A stretch of 64,000 bases of DNA from Rhodobacter sp. 24-YEA-8 (lineage in GTDB: Bacteria > Pseudomonadota > Alphaproteobacteria > Rhodobacterales > Rhodobacteraceae), in assembly GCF_900105075.1 (NCBI RefSeq), contig NZ_FNSK01000001.1, positions 1,377,001 to 1,441,000 of the forward strand. Direction: 5' to 3'. Of this stretch, positions 17,340-25,980 are shown one piece after another. The notes beneath the pieces were generated by a model. It was given only the letters and a program-made list of their open reading frames with translations. It did not search any database and had not been told where the DNA came from. Every line of letters begins with the position of its first letter. Position 1 is the stretch's first letter. A program made the position numbers and the translations under genes.

Positions 17340-18971
17340 TCAGGAAGTGACCCAGACCCGGTCCATCCGGTAGTAATGCGAGGGATGGAAATCATAATCC
17401 TGTACCCGTTCGGTGCAGGCCGAGAATTCCTTGGGCCAGAAGGGCTGCACGATAACGGCAGCATCGCGCAGAATGGTCTGGACCTCCTGCATGGCGGCCG
17501 CGCGCTCCTCCGGGTCGATGATCGTCATTGCCCTGTCGAGGGCTGCGTCAAATTCGGGGCTGGCAAAAGCGCTTTCATTCCATGCACCGCCGCTGCGGTA
17601 GGCAAGATTGAGCGTCATCACCCCCAGGGGCCGGTGCGCCCAATAGGTCAGACCAAAAGGCACCTTGTTCCAGACCGGCCAGTATTGGGTCGAGGGCAGG
17701 ACATTCAGCGTCAGCCGGATCCCGGCCTCTGCCAGATTTTGCTGCAGAACCTGGGCGGTATCCTGTTCCCATTTGCCCTGGGTATTGCCCAGCACCAGTT
17801 CCAGATCGATGCCGTTCGGGTAGCCGGCATCGGCCAGCAGCGCCCGCGCCTTTTCGACATCACGCGCAATGGGAGGCAGCGGGAAATGATCGGGGTGTTT
17901 GGGCGAGACATGATAATTGCCGCCGACCACGCCTTCTCCGCGATAGGCAATTGCCAGCATCTGATCATTGTCGGCGGCAAGCTGCACCGCCTGGCGCACC
18001 CTGATATCGTCGAAAGGTTTCTCATCGGTCTTCATCCGCATCACGATCGTATGCGCGGGTTCAGACCGCAGCAGACGGACGCCCGGAAGTTTGGAGATGA
18101 TATCGACATCGGTGATCGCGGCCCTGAAGATCACATCGATCTGATCGCTGGCCAGCGCTGCAAGCTGTGTGGTCACATCGGCGCCGACATCGACATAGAT
18201 GATCCGGTCAAGATAGGCCGGTTCTCCCCAGTAATCGGCGCGCTTTTCAAAGACTGCCTGACGGCTGACTTCATAGGTTTTCAGCGCGAAGGGGCCGGTG
18301 CCGACCGGATTTGCCGGCCAGTTGGCGCCGCTCTTTTCGAAATCGCGATGCAGCATCGGGCAATTATAAGCGTAAAGCTGTTCGGGCAGCGAAACGACAC
18401 CGCGTGACAGCGTCAGGCGCAGCGAGTGTTCACCGGTCTTTTCGACCTTTTCGATCGCCGAAAAGGCGGTTTTGTTTGAGGATTGCGATTCAGGCGCGAT
18501 CCAGCGCGCAATGTTGAACACCACATCATCGGCGGTGAACGCATCGCCATTTGACCATTTTGCGCGGTCATCCAGCTCGAAATCCCAGATTCTCAGATCA
18601 TCTGAGGGCGTCCAGCTTTTGGCCAGATAGGGATGCGTGATGTTCTCGCTGTCGACATAGGTCAGGTATTCAAGGCTGTTGCGGAAAAGGTTTGAGGCCT
18701 CTGTCCAGCTGGTCAGCATCGGGTCGGTGATTTCCTGGACCGTCATGCCAAAGCGCAATTCGCCGCCCGCCACCGGCAGCTTTGTGTCATCAGCGCGTGC
18801 CGCCCCGCCGGTGACCCCGGTGAAGGCCGCCGCAGAAGCCGCCGAGACCCCGAGCCAGGACATCGTGCGCAGGAACGCCCGCCGGTCGAGGCCGTTATCG
18901 CTGTATTTCCGGCACAGATCTTCGACCTCCGGGTGAAGGGGTTTGCCGCTGTTCATTTTGAGAATGGTCAT
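17340..18971 (-). CDS. Peptide-type ABC transporter substrate-binding protein, Tat-exported
   Basis: A 543-residue family-5 extracellular solute-binding protein. The unusual leader begins with about 28 polar residues, then DRRAFLRTMSWLGVSAA carries a twin arginine at 30-31, with cleavage expected after ARA near residue 60. This means export in the folded state. The mature domain shows WTEASNLFRNSLEYLTY and KWSNGDAFTADDVVFNIARW, hallmarks of DppA/OppA relatives. It is the first structural gene of the transporter-redox operon. The binding protein at 52195 is of the same subfamily. Ligand unknown. Confidence 0.92.
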   Translation of the reverse strand: MTILKMNSGKPLHPEVEDLCRKYSDNGLDRRAFLRTMSWLGVSAASAAAFTGVTGGAARADDTKLPVAGGELRFGMTVQEITDPMLTSWTEASNLFRNSLEYLTYVDSENITHPYLAKSWTPSDDLRIWDFELDDRAKWSNGDAFTADDVVFNIARWIAPESQSSNKTAFSAIEKVEKTGEHSLRLTLSRGVVSLPEQLYAYNCPMLHRDFEKSGANWPANPVGTGPFALKTYEVSRQAVFEKRADYWGEPAYLDRIIYVDVGADVTTQLAALASDQIDVIFRAAITDVDIISKLPGVRLLRSEPAHTIVMRMKTDEKPFDDIRVRQAVQLAADNDQMLAIAYRGEGVVGGNYHVSPKHPDHFPLPPIARDVEKARALLADAGYPNGIDLELVLGNTQGKWEQDTAQVLQQNLAEAGIRLTLNVLPSTQYWPVWNKVPFGLTYWAHRPLGVMTLNLAYRSGGAWNESAFASPEFDAALDRAMTIIDPEERAAAMQEVQTILRDAAVIVQPFWPKEFSACTERVQDYDFHPSHYYRMDRVWVTS

Positions 18972-19325
18972 GACGTTCCTGTTGGCGAATTATTTTTTGA
19001 TTTGCGGTCGGTCGCCGCTGCGAAATCCAGGATGGATGCAGCGGCCCCGCTTATTGCTGCAACCTAGGTGCAACATTTGCACTGCCACAAGCAGAGTAAT
19101 GAGATCGGGGGATCTATAAAAAGCAGGTCCTGCTTATGTATTTAAAAACAATAAATTACACGAAATTCCGGCATGCAATGCCCTGCCGGCCACCCCTGTC
19201 AGGTCGGCAAGGCCGGAGCGCGCTCCGTCAAAATCAGGACCTGACCCGCCCGTCCTGTGACCGGCAGATCCGGGCCGCGATGTGGCCTCAGGTGCTGGCC
19301 CAGACGGGCCGCGGCCCGGCTCTGC
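18972..19325. promoter_or_regulatory. Promoter region of the redox/amidohydrolase operon
   Basis: A 354-base gap between the LysR stop and the binding-protein start, both on the minus strand. The stretch 19110-19160 is AT-rich. It contains a perfect palindrome AAGCAGG-t-CCTGCTT at 19121-19135, about 150 bases upstream of the binding-protein start. An ACCTAGGT palindrome lies near 19063. These are candidate operators for the adjacent LysR regulator. No other gene seen. Confidence 0.5.
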
Positions 19326-20252
19326 CTACTGACCTGCTTCCCGGTCGGATTTGCAGAATTGCTGGATCAGCCAGTTCCGGAACAGCGCAACGGCCGTGTC
19401 CTCCAACGCTTCGGCATCACAGACCAGATAGTATCCATAGCCCGGTGTCAGCCGCAGCGGCGAAGGACAGATCAGGTTTCCCGAAGCGATCTCCGGCCGA
19501 AACGGGGTCGGGTCCAGCAATGCGATCCCATTGCCGTTCTGCGCATAACGGATCGCGAGCTCGGCCGTGTCAAAGGTCAGTCCTCGCGCGACAGTGCCGC
19601 GCAGACCGTGCACGCCGGCAAACTGCTTCCAGAGCGAAAAACGGTCACCGTCATCGACGCGGACGTGCAAAAGCTCGTTGCGGCTGAGGAATGAATCCAG
19701 GGCTTCGCTGCTGTCCAGCGGACCCTCGCATACCAGGTCGGGATGACAGATCAGGGTGCTTTCAACCTGCCAGAGCAGATTGATCACCTTATCGCTGATG
19801 ATCGGGCGGGAGTAGATGACGGCAGCATCGGGCGGGTTGCTCTGATGCTGTGGCAGCGTCAGACAACTGATGTCCAGCGTGATCCCCGGGCAGAGCTGCC
19901 GGAAATCCTTAAGCGCAGATACCGCCAGCAGGCTCGCGAAGCTCGGGGCAAAATAGATACGCAGCACGCGCATTTCGGTGCTCTGGGCGCCAATCTCGTC
20001 GAGCGTCAGGCTCAGCCGGTCAAAGGATTTCCGCACCGAACTCAGCAGCTTTTCCGCCGCAGGCGTCAACTCGATGCCACGCGGGTGGCGCTCGAACAAA
20101 GACACACCCGCCGCATGTTCGAGGGTTGCGACATGGCGGGATAACGAGCTTTGCGCGACGTTCAGACTGTCGGCTGCGGCGCGGAAACTGCCCTGAAGCG
20201 CGACCTCCTCAAAGGCCCGAAGCGCGTTTAGGGGCAGGCGTCTGCGATCCAT
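19326..20252 (-). CDS. LysR-family transcriptional regulator (GcvA-like)
   Basis: A 308-residue regulator. The start RRLPLNALRAFEEVALQGSF and the helix-turn-helix SSLSRHVATLEHAAGVSLF, then RHPRGIELTPAAEKLL, fit the GcvA/AmpR-like branch. The effector domain begins near residue 92 (RVLRIYFAPSFASLLAVSAL). The ATG at 20252 is preferred; the frame extends to 20285 without support. It lies directly upstream of the transporter-redox operon on the same strand, so it is the natural candidate regulator. Confidence 0.92.
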   Translation of the reverse strand: MDRRRLPLNALRAFEEVALQGSFRAAADSLNVAQSSLSRHVATLEHAAGVSLFERHPRGIELTPAAEKLLSSVRKSFDRLSLTLDEIGAQSTEMRVLRIYFAPSFASLLAVSALKDFRQLCPGITLDISCLTLPQHQSNPPDAAVIYSRPIISDKVINLLWQVESTLICHPDLVCEGPLDSSEALDSFLSRNELLHVRVDDGDRFSLWKQFAGVHGLRGTVARGLTFDTAELAIRYAQNGNGIALLDPTPFRPEIASGNLICPSPLRLTPGYGYYLVCDAEALEDTAVALFRNWLIQQFCKSDREAGQ

Positions 20253-20963
20253 AGAATTGCCCCCGGAGGTTTTGGCGCAATACACGGCACCGCCGGGGGC
20301 ATGTCAACCGGCCTGCTGCAGGGCAGAATCCGGAGCGGCGCAGCAGGGCCTTGTACCGGACCGCACTCCTGTGTCAGCGCGGCCTGCCCTTCGGCGAGCC
20401 GATAGCGATGTTGAGACAGAACAGTTCACCTGTCAGTGGCTTTCTTGCGCTATCCATGTGACCTGCGGATTAATATTTGTGAATCAGCAGGTTAGATCGG
20501 CGCCACGAGCAAGCCCGCTCCCCTCTTCCGCACGATGAACTGGTCCGGCTACAGCCAGGCTCAGAAGCGCCGCGGCTCGCTGCCAGTATGGCTTGCCCCG
20601 GAAATGTCATGGTTCACGGCTCCGAGAGGCAAGGCGGGTCATTCTGAGTGGCTTTCGGCAGCAGCCTCCGGGCCGCCCTCATTAACCGCTACAACCACCA
20701 CCGCTGCCATAAGAGTGCCGGCAACCTAAGCCCGGCAACGGCTGTTGTGGTGGTGACGAGAACATCCTGGCCGAAAGGAGATGCATCAAACTGCATATTA
20801 CCTAAAACCGCCGCTTGAACCATCAGCGCCAGGCAGCATGATCTGAAACCGGTCAGACGCTGCCCTTCGCGCCGGAATTAGGCCGCCTGTTCCAAAGCCT
20901 TTGACGACGAATATGTGCGACGTCGCTGTGTTGCCCCGGGGCGCGCCGCCGATCCATCACGTT
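20253..20963. other. Decayed intergenic region carrying an IS5-family remnant
   Basis: No intact gene across about 710 bases. The middle contains the transposase N-terminal fragment annotated separately. The stretch 20690-20960 shows no frame I recognise. Its content and the terminal repeat at 20964 suggest repeated insertion and deletion here. Confidence 0.55.
20505..20670 (+). pseudogene. IS5-family transposase, N-terminal remnant
   Basis: The plus strand reads TSKPAPLFRTMNWSGYSQAQ and continues KRRGSLPVWLAPEMSW, the typical opening of IS903-type transposases (TTNWSxYNxALKRRGSL). The position of the usual ATG start is ACG (20505-20507), and similarity fades near 20670. The upstream GTGAATCAGCAGG resembles the short leader of these elements. 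Only about 55 codons remain, so it is non-functional. Confidence 0.65.
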
Positions 20964-20979
20964 GGCTCCATTGCACAAA
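20964..20979. repeat. IS5-family terminal inverted repeat
   Basis: GGCTCCATTGCACAAA is the exact reverse complement of the end at 9545-9560. It lies about 50 bases past the kamA-like stop codon (21027 on the minus strand) and marks the edge of another, otherwise deleted, insertion. Confidence 0.7.
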
Positions 20980-21026
20980 CAGGCGTGACTGCATCTGCCG
21001 CCGCCATGGGCATTCGCGGCCCGAAT

Positions 21027-22079
21027 TCAGAGATCCCGGTAGGAATGCGCGCGTCCTTGCGGATCGGTGACAGTCCAGCTGCCATCCCTGTGGTCTTGCA
21101 GATAGCCGGGGCCAACCGGAACCTTTCCAAAACCGCCGGGAATATCCAGGACATAGGTCGGCAGCGCCGTGCCGGAGAGCCGTCCCCGCAAAGCGGCAAA
21201 GATTTCCTGTCCCTCGTGCAGGCTCAGACGGAAATGGCCGGTGCCTTTCGCGAGATCGGGGTGATGCAGGTAATAGGGCTTCACCCGGTTGCGGATCAAA
21301 GTACGGAACAACTGCTCCAGCGTGCCGGGATCGGCATTGACTCCCTTCAGCAGCACGGTCTGCGACAGGAGCGGCACGCCCGCCCGGGTCAGCCGCGCGA
21401 GTGCCGCACTGGCCGCAGGGGTAATCTCATCGGCATGGTTCGTATGCAGCACCAGCCAGACCACCGGGCGGATCTGCATCGCCTGCGTCAGGTCTTCGGT
21501 GATCTTCTCCGGCGCTACGACCGGGATGCGGGTATGGAACCGGATCACCTCGACACTCGGGATCTCTGCCAGTCGGGCCAGCATATCCTTCAGGCGCCGC
21601 GCGGACAGGGTCAGCGGGTCGCCGCCGGTCAGGATCACCTCCCAGATCTGCGGATGATCGCGCAGATAGTCGAGCACGCGGGTGAACTCCGCCTCCTCCA
21701 GCTGACCGTTTTCGCCCACCGCCTCACGGCGGAAGCAAAAGCGGCAATAGACCTCGCAGATCTGAGTCGTGTGCAGGATCACGCGGTCGGGGTAGCGATG
21801 CGTCAGGCCGGGCACCGGGCGATGCACGTCATCGCCGATCGGGTCGATCAGCTCTTCCGGGAGGATGGTAAGCTCGCGCGGGTCGGGAAGGAATTGCGCT
21901 CTGACACCGTCAGATTCTATCTGCCGCATCGCGGGGCTCAGCCGCACCCGGAATTCCGCCGCGACCTGTTCAAGCTCTGCCCGTTGGGCCCCGGGGCTCA
22001 GACCCTCGCGGATCAGCCCGTCAACAGTGGTCAGCGCGCCCTGAGCCTGCGCCTTGCCGGGGGGAGACTGGTCATTCAT
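21027..22079 (-). CDS. Lysine-2,3-aminomutase-like radical SAM protein
   Basis: A 350-residue radical SAM enzyme. The cluster motif is Cys108-x3-Cys112-x2-Cys115 (ICEVYCRFCFRRE). EVILTGGDPLTLS follows near residue 145, and the PLP-type KamA relatives share RFHTRIPVV and the late PYYLHHPDLAKGTGHF. Relatives are either free-lysine aminomutases or EpmB, which makes beta-lysine for elongation factor P. No epmA or efp gene is adjacent here. The ATG at 22079 is preferred over a TTG 12 codons upstream. An IS terminal repeat lies just downstream. Confidence 0.88.
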   Translation of the reverse strand: MNDQSPPGKAQAQGALTTVDGLIREGLSPGAQRAELEQVAAEFRVRLSPAMRQIESDGVRAQFLPDPRELTILPEELIDPIGDDVHRPVPGLTHRYPDRVILHTTQICEVYCRFCFRREAVGENGQLEEAEFTRVLDYLRDHPQIWEVILTGGDPLTLSARRLKDMLARLAEIPSVEVIRFHTRIPVVAPEKITEDLTQAMQIRPVVWLVLHTNHADEITPAASAALARLTRAGVPLLSQTVLLKGVNADPGTLEQLFRTLIRNRVKPYYLHHPDLAKGTGHFRLSLHEGQEIFAALRGRLSGTALPTYVLDIPGGFGKVPVGPGYLQDHRDGSWTVTDPQGRAHSYRDL

Positions 22080-22124
22080 GGCGCGGGCAATAACCTCACC
22101 CGCGCCTCCCGGCAAGCGCGGGCT

Positions 22125-22454
22125 TTACTGCAGCCTCAGTTCCGCCGTCACCCTGCGCCATTCCGCCGGCCCGATCTGCCGGCGATGCGTGAAGCGCACA
22201 GAATGCAGCGGCCCTTCGATATTCGTCTGCCAGTATTCAATGAAGCGAAACAGTTCGGGGTAATCCGGCGCCAGATCATAAGTCTGCCAGATGAACGTGT
22301 TGAGCACCGACCTGTAATCCGGCATCCGGTAGAAAATCTCGGCCGTGGTGAGCCCGTAACCTTGCAGCATGAGGCCGGTTTCGCTGTGCTGCCCCTCACC
22401 TGCCCGCCCCTCACCTGCCCGCCCGTCGCCGATCCGCCTGTCGCCTTCTTTCAT
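22125..22454 (-). CDS. usg: Usg family protein
   Basis: A 109-residue protein whose last 81 residues match the Usg family, best known from near tryptophan genes in alphaproteobacteria: YGLTTAEIFYRMPDYRSVLN, then QTYDLAPDYPELFRFIEYWQ, and GPLHSVRFTHRRQIGPAEWR. Function unknown. GGAGG lies 8 bases before the ATG at 22454, so I keep the long form. Its first 28 residues, including the repeat GEGRAGEGRAGEG coded by a 15-base tandem repeat, are outside the family core, and a start at Met29 (22370) is possible. It is upstream of the aminomutase-like gene and divergent from gyrA. Confidence 0.82.
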   Translation of the reverse strand: MKEGDRRIGDGRAGEGRAGEGQHSETGLMLQGYGLTTAEIFYRMPDYRSVLNTFIWQTYDLAPDYPELFRFIEYWQTNIEGPLHSVRFTHRRQIGPAEWRRVTAELRLQ

Positions 22455-22599
22455 GTCCTGTGCCTCCGTTCGTCCTCCCGTTCAGGAAAGCATGACAGAG
22501 ATGAATATAAGGTCAATAAAATCAACGACCTGTCACTCGCCCTGCCCCTGTGATGACAGCAGAGATGACAGGAGACCGCCCCGACCATTGCGGCCACCA

Positions 22600-22629
22600 T
22601 TGCACCCAATGGCTGGTATGGTGTAACTT
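22600..22629 (+). promoter_or_regulatory. Possible gyrA promoter
   Basis: TTGCAC, an 18-base spacer and TAACTT lie about 70 bases before the gyrA start. Match to the sigma-70 consensus is partial. Confidence 0.3.
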
Positions 22630-22697
22630 CTGCTCAACTAAATGCGGGCCAGGGGACACGTTCCCGAAAGACCCGGCCGTGACAAAGAAGGCGTACC

Positions 22698-25490
22698 GTG
22701 TCAGACACTCCGGAAGATATTGAAAACGCTGGTGAAATCCCTGAAAAGCCGGTCTATCACGGCCCGCAGGTCGATATCACCCAGGAGATGCGGACCGCCT
22801 ATCTCGACTATGCGATGTCGGTCATTGTCAGCCGTGCGATCCCCGATCTGCGCGACGGGCTGAAGCCGGTGCATCGCCGCGTGCTGTTCGCAATGCACGA
22901 AAGCAACAACACCCATGACAAGCCCTATCGCAAATCGGCCCGTCCGGTCGGCGATACGATGGGGAAATACCACCCGCATGGCGACAGCTCGATTTACGAC
23001 GCGCTGGTGCGCATGGCGCAGCCCTTCAGCATGTCTCTGAAACTCCTTGATGGGCAAGGGAATTTCGGGTCGATGGATGGCGATCCGCCAGCCGCGATGC
23101 GCTATACCGAAGTCCGGATGGACAAGCCCGCCGCCTTTCTGCTGGCCGATATCGACAAGGATACGGTCGATTTCCAGGACAATTACGACGGCAAGGACCG
23201 CGAGCCGACGGTGCTTCCCTCCCGCTACCCGAACATGCTGGTCAACGGCACCGAAGGGATCGCGGTCGGCATGGCGACGCGGATCCCGCCGCACAACCTC
23301 GGCGAGGTGATCGACGCCACACTGGCGATGATAGAAAACCCGGATATCTCCATGGAATCGCTCATGGAAATGCTTCCGGCGCCAGATTTTCCGACCGGGG
23401 GTCTGATCCTTGGTCGTTCGGGCGCACGCAAGGCCTATCTCGAAGGGCGCGGCTCGGTGATCATCCGGGCGAAAACCCATGTGGAAGAGCTGCGCAAAGA
23501 CCGCTGGGCAATCATCGTCGACGAGATCCCCTATCAGGTCAACAAGGCCTCGATGATCGAGAAGATCGCCGAAGCGGTGCGCGACAAGCGGATCGACGGG
23601 ATCTCCTCGATCGCCGACGAGTCGGACCGTGTCGGCGTGCGGGTGGTGATCGAGCTGAAACGCGACGCCACACCCGATGTGGTGCTGAACCAGCTCTGGC
23701 GGTTCTCGCCGATGCAGGTGCATTTCGGCTGCAATATGCTGGCGTTGGTGGGTGGCAAGCCCGAGACCCTGACGCTTCGGGATTTTCTAAGCCATTTCCT
23801 TGTGTTCCGCGAAGAAGTTGTCGCACGCCGCACCGCTTTCGAGCTGCGGAAAGCGCGCGAGCGCAGCCATATTCTCTGCGGTCTCGCGGTCGCGGTGTCG
23901 AATGTCGATGAGGTTGTGGCGACGATCCGTTCCTCTGCCGATCCGGCCGAGGCGCGCGAGCGGCTCATGACCCGCAACTGGCCCGCGCATGATATCGCGG
24001 CCTACATCCGGCTGATCGACGATCCCGGCCATAAGATGAACGAGGATGGGACCTATAATCTCTCGGAGACCCAGGCCCGGGCGATCCTCGAACTGCGCCT
24101 GCAGCGCCTGACTGCGCTCGGCGTCAAGGAAGTGACCGACGAGCTGGAAGAACTTGCCGGCAAGATCAAGGATTTCCTCGATATTCTCTCGTCCCGTGAT
24201 CGGATCATGGGGATCATTTCCGATGAGCTGACCGAGGTTCGCTCGCTCTTTGCCGTGCCGCGCCGCACCCAGATCGCCGATTGGGAAGGCGATATGGATG
24301 ACGAGGATCTGATCGAGCGTGAGGATATGGTCGTGACCATCACCTCGGGCGGCTATATCAAGCGCACGCCGCTGGCCGAGTTCCGCCAGCAGAACCGTGG
24401 CGGCAAGGGTCTGTCTTCCATGCAGACCAAGGAAGATGACGTAGTCACAACGCTTTTCGTAGCAAATACACATACCTGGCTCTTGTTCTTCACAACCTCC
24501 GGCATGGTCTACAAGCTCAAGACCTGGCGGCTTCCGGTGGCGGGCCGCAATGCCAAAGGCAAGGCGCTGGTCAATATCCTGCCGATCGATCCCGGGGTCT
24601 CTATCGCCGCGCTGATGCCGGTTGATGTGCCGGAAGACGAGTGGGACAAGCTGCAGATCGTTTTCGCAACCTCGGATGGCGATGTGCGGCAGAATGATCT
24701 GTCGGACTTCACCAATGTGATGCGCAATGGCAAGATCGCGATGAAACTGCCTGAAAACGTTACACTTGTGAACGCAGCCATCGCCGATGAGAATGATGAC
24801 GTCATGCTGGTGACGGCATCGGGTCGCGCCATTCGCTTCTCGACGCAAGAGATCCGCGTGTTCAAATCGCGCGGCTCGACCGGCGTGCGCGGCATCCGGC
24901 TGAACGGCGAGGATAAGGTCGTATCGATGTCGATCATCCGCCATTTCGAAGCCGATCCGGCCGAGCGCGCCGCCTATCTGAAGCAGCGCCGCCTTGTCGC
25001 GGGTGTGACCGAAGAGATCGAGGCGGATGATGAGGACGAGGCCGCAGCGGGCCAGCTTTCGACCGAGCGTTATGCTGAAATGTCAGCGGCCGAGGATCTG
25101 ATCCTCACCATCACCGCGCGCGGTCTCGGCAAGCTCTCGTCCAGCCATGACTACCCGGTGCGCGGTCGTGGCGGTCAGGGTGTGACCGCCTTCGCCAAAT
25201 CCATGCCTGGTGGGCCGCTGGTGGCCTCCTTCCCGGTCGATCTTTCCGATCAGATCATGCTCGCGACTTCTTCCGGCCAGTCGATTCGGGTGCCGGTGGA
25301 CCAGATTTCTTTCCGCTCGCGGTCGGCTGGGGGCGTGAAGGTTCTGAATACCGGCGGCGAGGAAGAGGTGGTTTCGGTCGCCCGCATCGCCGAGCAGGAG
25401 GGCGTCGGCGCGGCGGACACGACGGTTCCCGATACAGCGTCTTCTGACACGCCGGCGCCTGACGTGCCGCCCGAGACCGCCCCGGAATGA
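22698..25490 (+). CDS. gyrA: DNA gyrase subunit A
   Basis: A 930-residue type II topoisomerase subunit that cuts and rejoins DNA during ATP-driven negative supercoiling with GyrB. The catalytic Tyr136 lies in [10 protein letters not shown]. The quinolone-resistance region reads [17 protein letters not shown], keeping the sensitive-type Ser97 and Asp101 (E. coli 83 and 87). The C-terminal beta-pinwheel begins near residue 540 and holds the GyrA box in [12 protein letters not shown]. The tail after residue 900 is Thr/Pro/Asp-rich. The start is a GTG at 22698. A strong terminator follows. Confidence 0.97.
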   Translation: MSDTPEDIENAGEIPEKPVYHGPQVDITQEMRTAYLDYAMSVIVSRAIPDLRDGLKPVHRRVLFAMHESNNTHDKPYRKSARPVGDTMGKYHPHGDSSIYDALVRMAQPFSMSLKLLDGQGNFGSMDGDPPAAMRYTEVRMDKPAAFLLADIDKDTVDFQDNYDGKDREPTVLPSRYPNMLVNGTEGIAVGMATRIPPHNLGEVIDATLAMIENPDISMESLMEMLPAPDFPTGGLILGRSGARKAYLEGRGSVIIRAKTHVEELRKDRWAIIVDEIPYQVNKASMIEKIAEAVRDKRIDGISSIADESDRVGVRVVIELKRDATPDVVLNQLWRFSPMQVHFGCNMLALVGGKPETLTLRDFLSHFLVFREEVVARRTAFELRKARERSHILCGLAVAVSNVDEVVATIRSSADPAEARERLMTRNWPAHDIAAYIRLIDDPGHKMNEDGTYNLSETQARAILELRLQRLTALGVKEVTDELEELAGKIKDFLDILSSRDRIMGIISDELTEVRSLFAVPRRTQIADWEGDMDDEDLIEREDMVVTITSGGYIKRTPLAEFRQQNRGGKGLSSMQTKEDDVVTTLFVANTHTWLLFFTTSGMVYKLKTWRLPVAGRNAKGKALVNILPIDPGVSIAALMPVDVPEDEWDKLQIVFATSDGDVRQNDLSDFTNVMRNGKIAMKLPENVTLVNAAIADENDDVMLVTASGRAIRFSTQEIRVFKSRGSTGVRGIRLNGEDKVVSMSIIRHFEADPAERAAYLKQRRLVAGVTEEIEADDEDEAAAGQLSTERYAEMSAAEDLILTITARGLGKLSSSHDYPVRGRGGQGVTAFAKSMPGGPLVASFPVDLSDQIMLATSSGQSIRVPVDQISFRSRSAGGVKVLNTGGEEEVVSVARIAEQEGVGAADTTVPDTASSDTPAPDVPPETAPE

Positions 25491-25494
25491 TGTG

Positions 25495-25527
25495 ACGGCC
25501 CGCCCCTGTGGCGGGCCGTTTCATTTT
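25495..25527 (+). terminator. Rho-independent terminator after gyrA
   Basis: A perfect 10-bp stem ACGGCCCGCC / GGCGGGCCGT with loop CCTGT, followed by TTCATTTT, 4 bases after the stop. Confidence 0.92.
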
Positions 25528-25589
25528 AACCCGATGGTAAATTTTCGCTGTTTCACTTGGTCCGGGCGGCTGGCCCGAGGGAGGAAACG

Positions 25590-25940
25590 GTGCATCTTTA
25601 CCATTGCCTGATCGAACTGCGGCCGGAGGCACGGGCCCTGGCATTCGCGGCTGCCGTCGCCGCCTGGATGGATCATCTGCACGGCAAGGGCCTGGTGAGC
25701 GACTGGCGGCTTCTGCGTCGCAAACTGGGGCTTGCTTCGGGGCAGCATACCGATTTCCTGCTGGAGATTGAGCTGCCTGGCCTTGCCGGCCTCGACACCG
25801 CTTTCGCAGGTCTCGCCGCCAGCGATGATGAGGCGCTGCGCCGCTACGACCAGATGCATGGCATGATCGCCCATGCCGATGTCGGCCTCTACCGGAACTG
25901 GCCCGATCCTGCGCAACGCGAACGCATCGCCCTGATCTGA
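25590..25940 (+). CDS. Conserved hypothetical protein (DUF6614-like)
   Basis: A 116-residue protein seen in Rhodobacterales next to core genes. It starts [20 protein letters not shown], with [20 protein letters not shown] in the middle and [15 protein letters not shown] near the end. No catalytic motif, signal peptide or membrane segment is visible, and it has the alternating strand-helix look of a dimeric alpha-beta barrel fold. I use the GTG at 25590 because GGAGGAAAC precedes it; the frame is open further upstream. The DUF number is from memory. It lies about 40 bases before trmFO and is probably co-transcribed. Confidence 0.7.
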   Translation: MHLYHCLIELRPEARALAFAAAVAAWMDHLHGKGLVSDWRLLRRKLGLASGQHTDFLLEIELPGLAGLDTAFAGLAASDDEALRRYDQMHGMIAHADVGLYRNWPDPAQRERIALI

Positions 25941-25980
25941 GGAGTTGAACTGTCGGCAAGGCAGGGCTACATCGCGAGCC

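Noticed and set aside
20901..22553. A 550-codon plus-strand frame across kamA-like and usg genes
   Set aside because: Overlaps two clear minus-strand genes and shows no family motif.
22987..23050. Quinolone-resistance change in GyrA
   Set aside because: Positions equivalent to E. coli Ser83 and Asp87 are Ser and Asp, the susceptible state.
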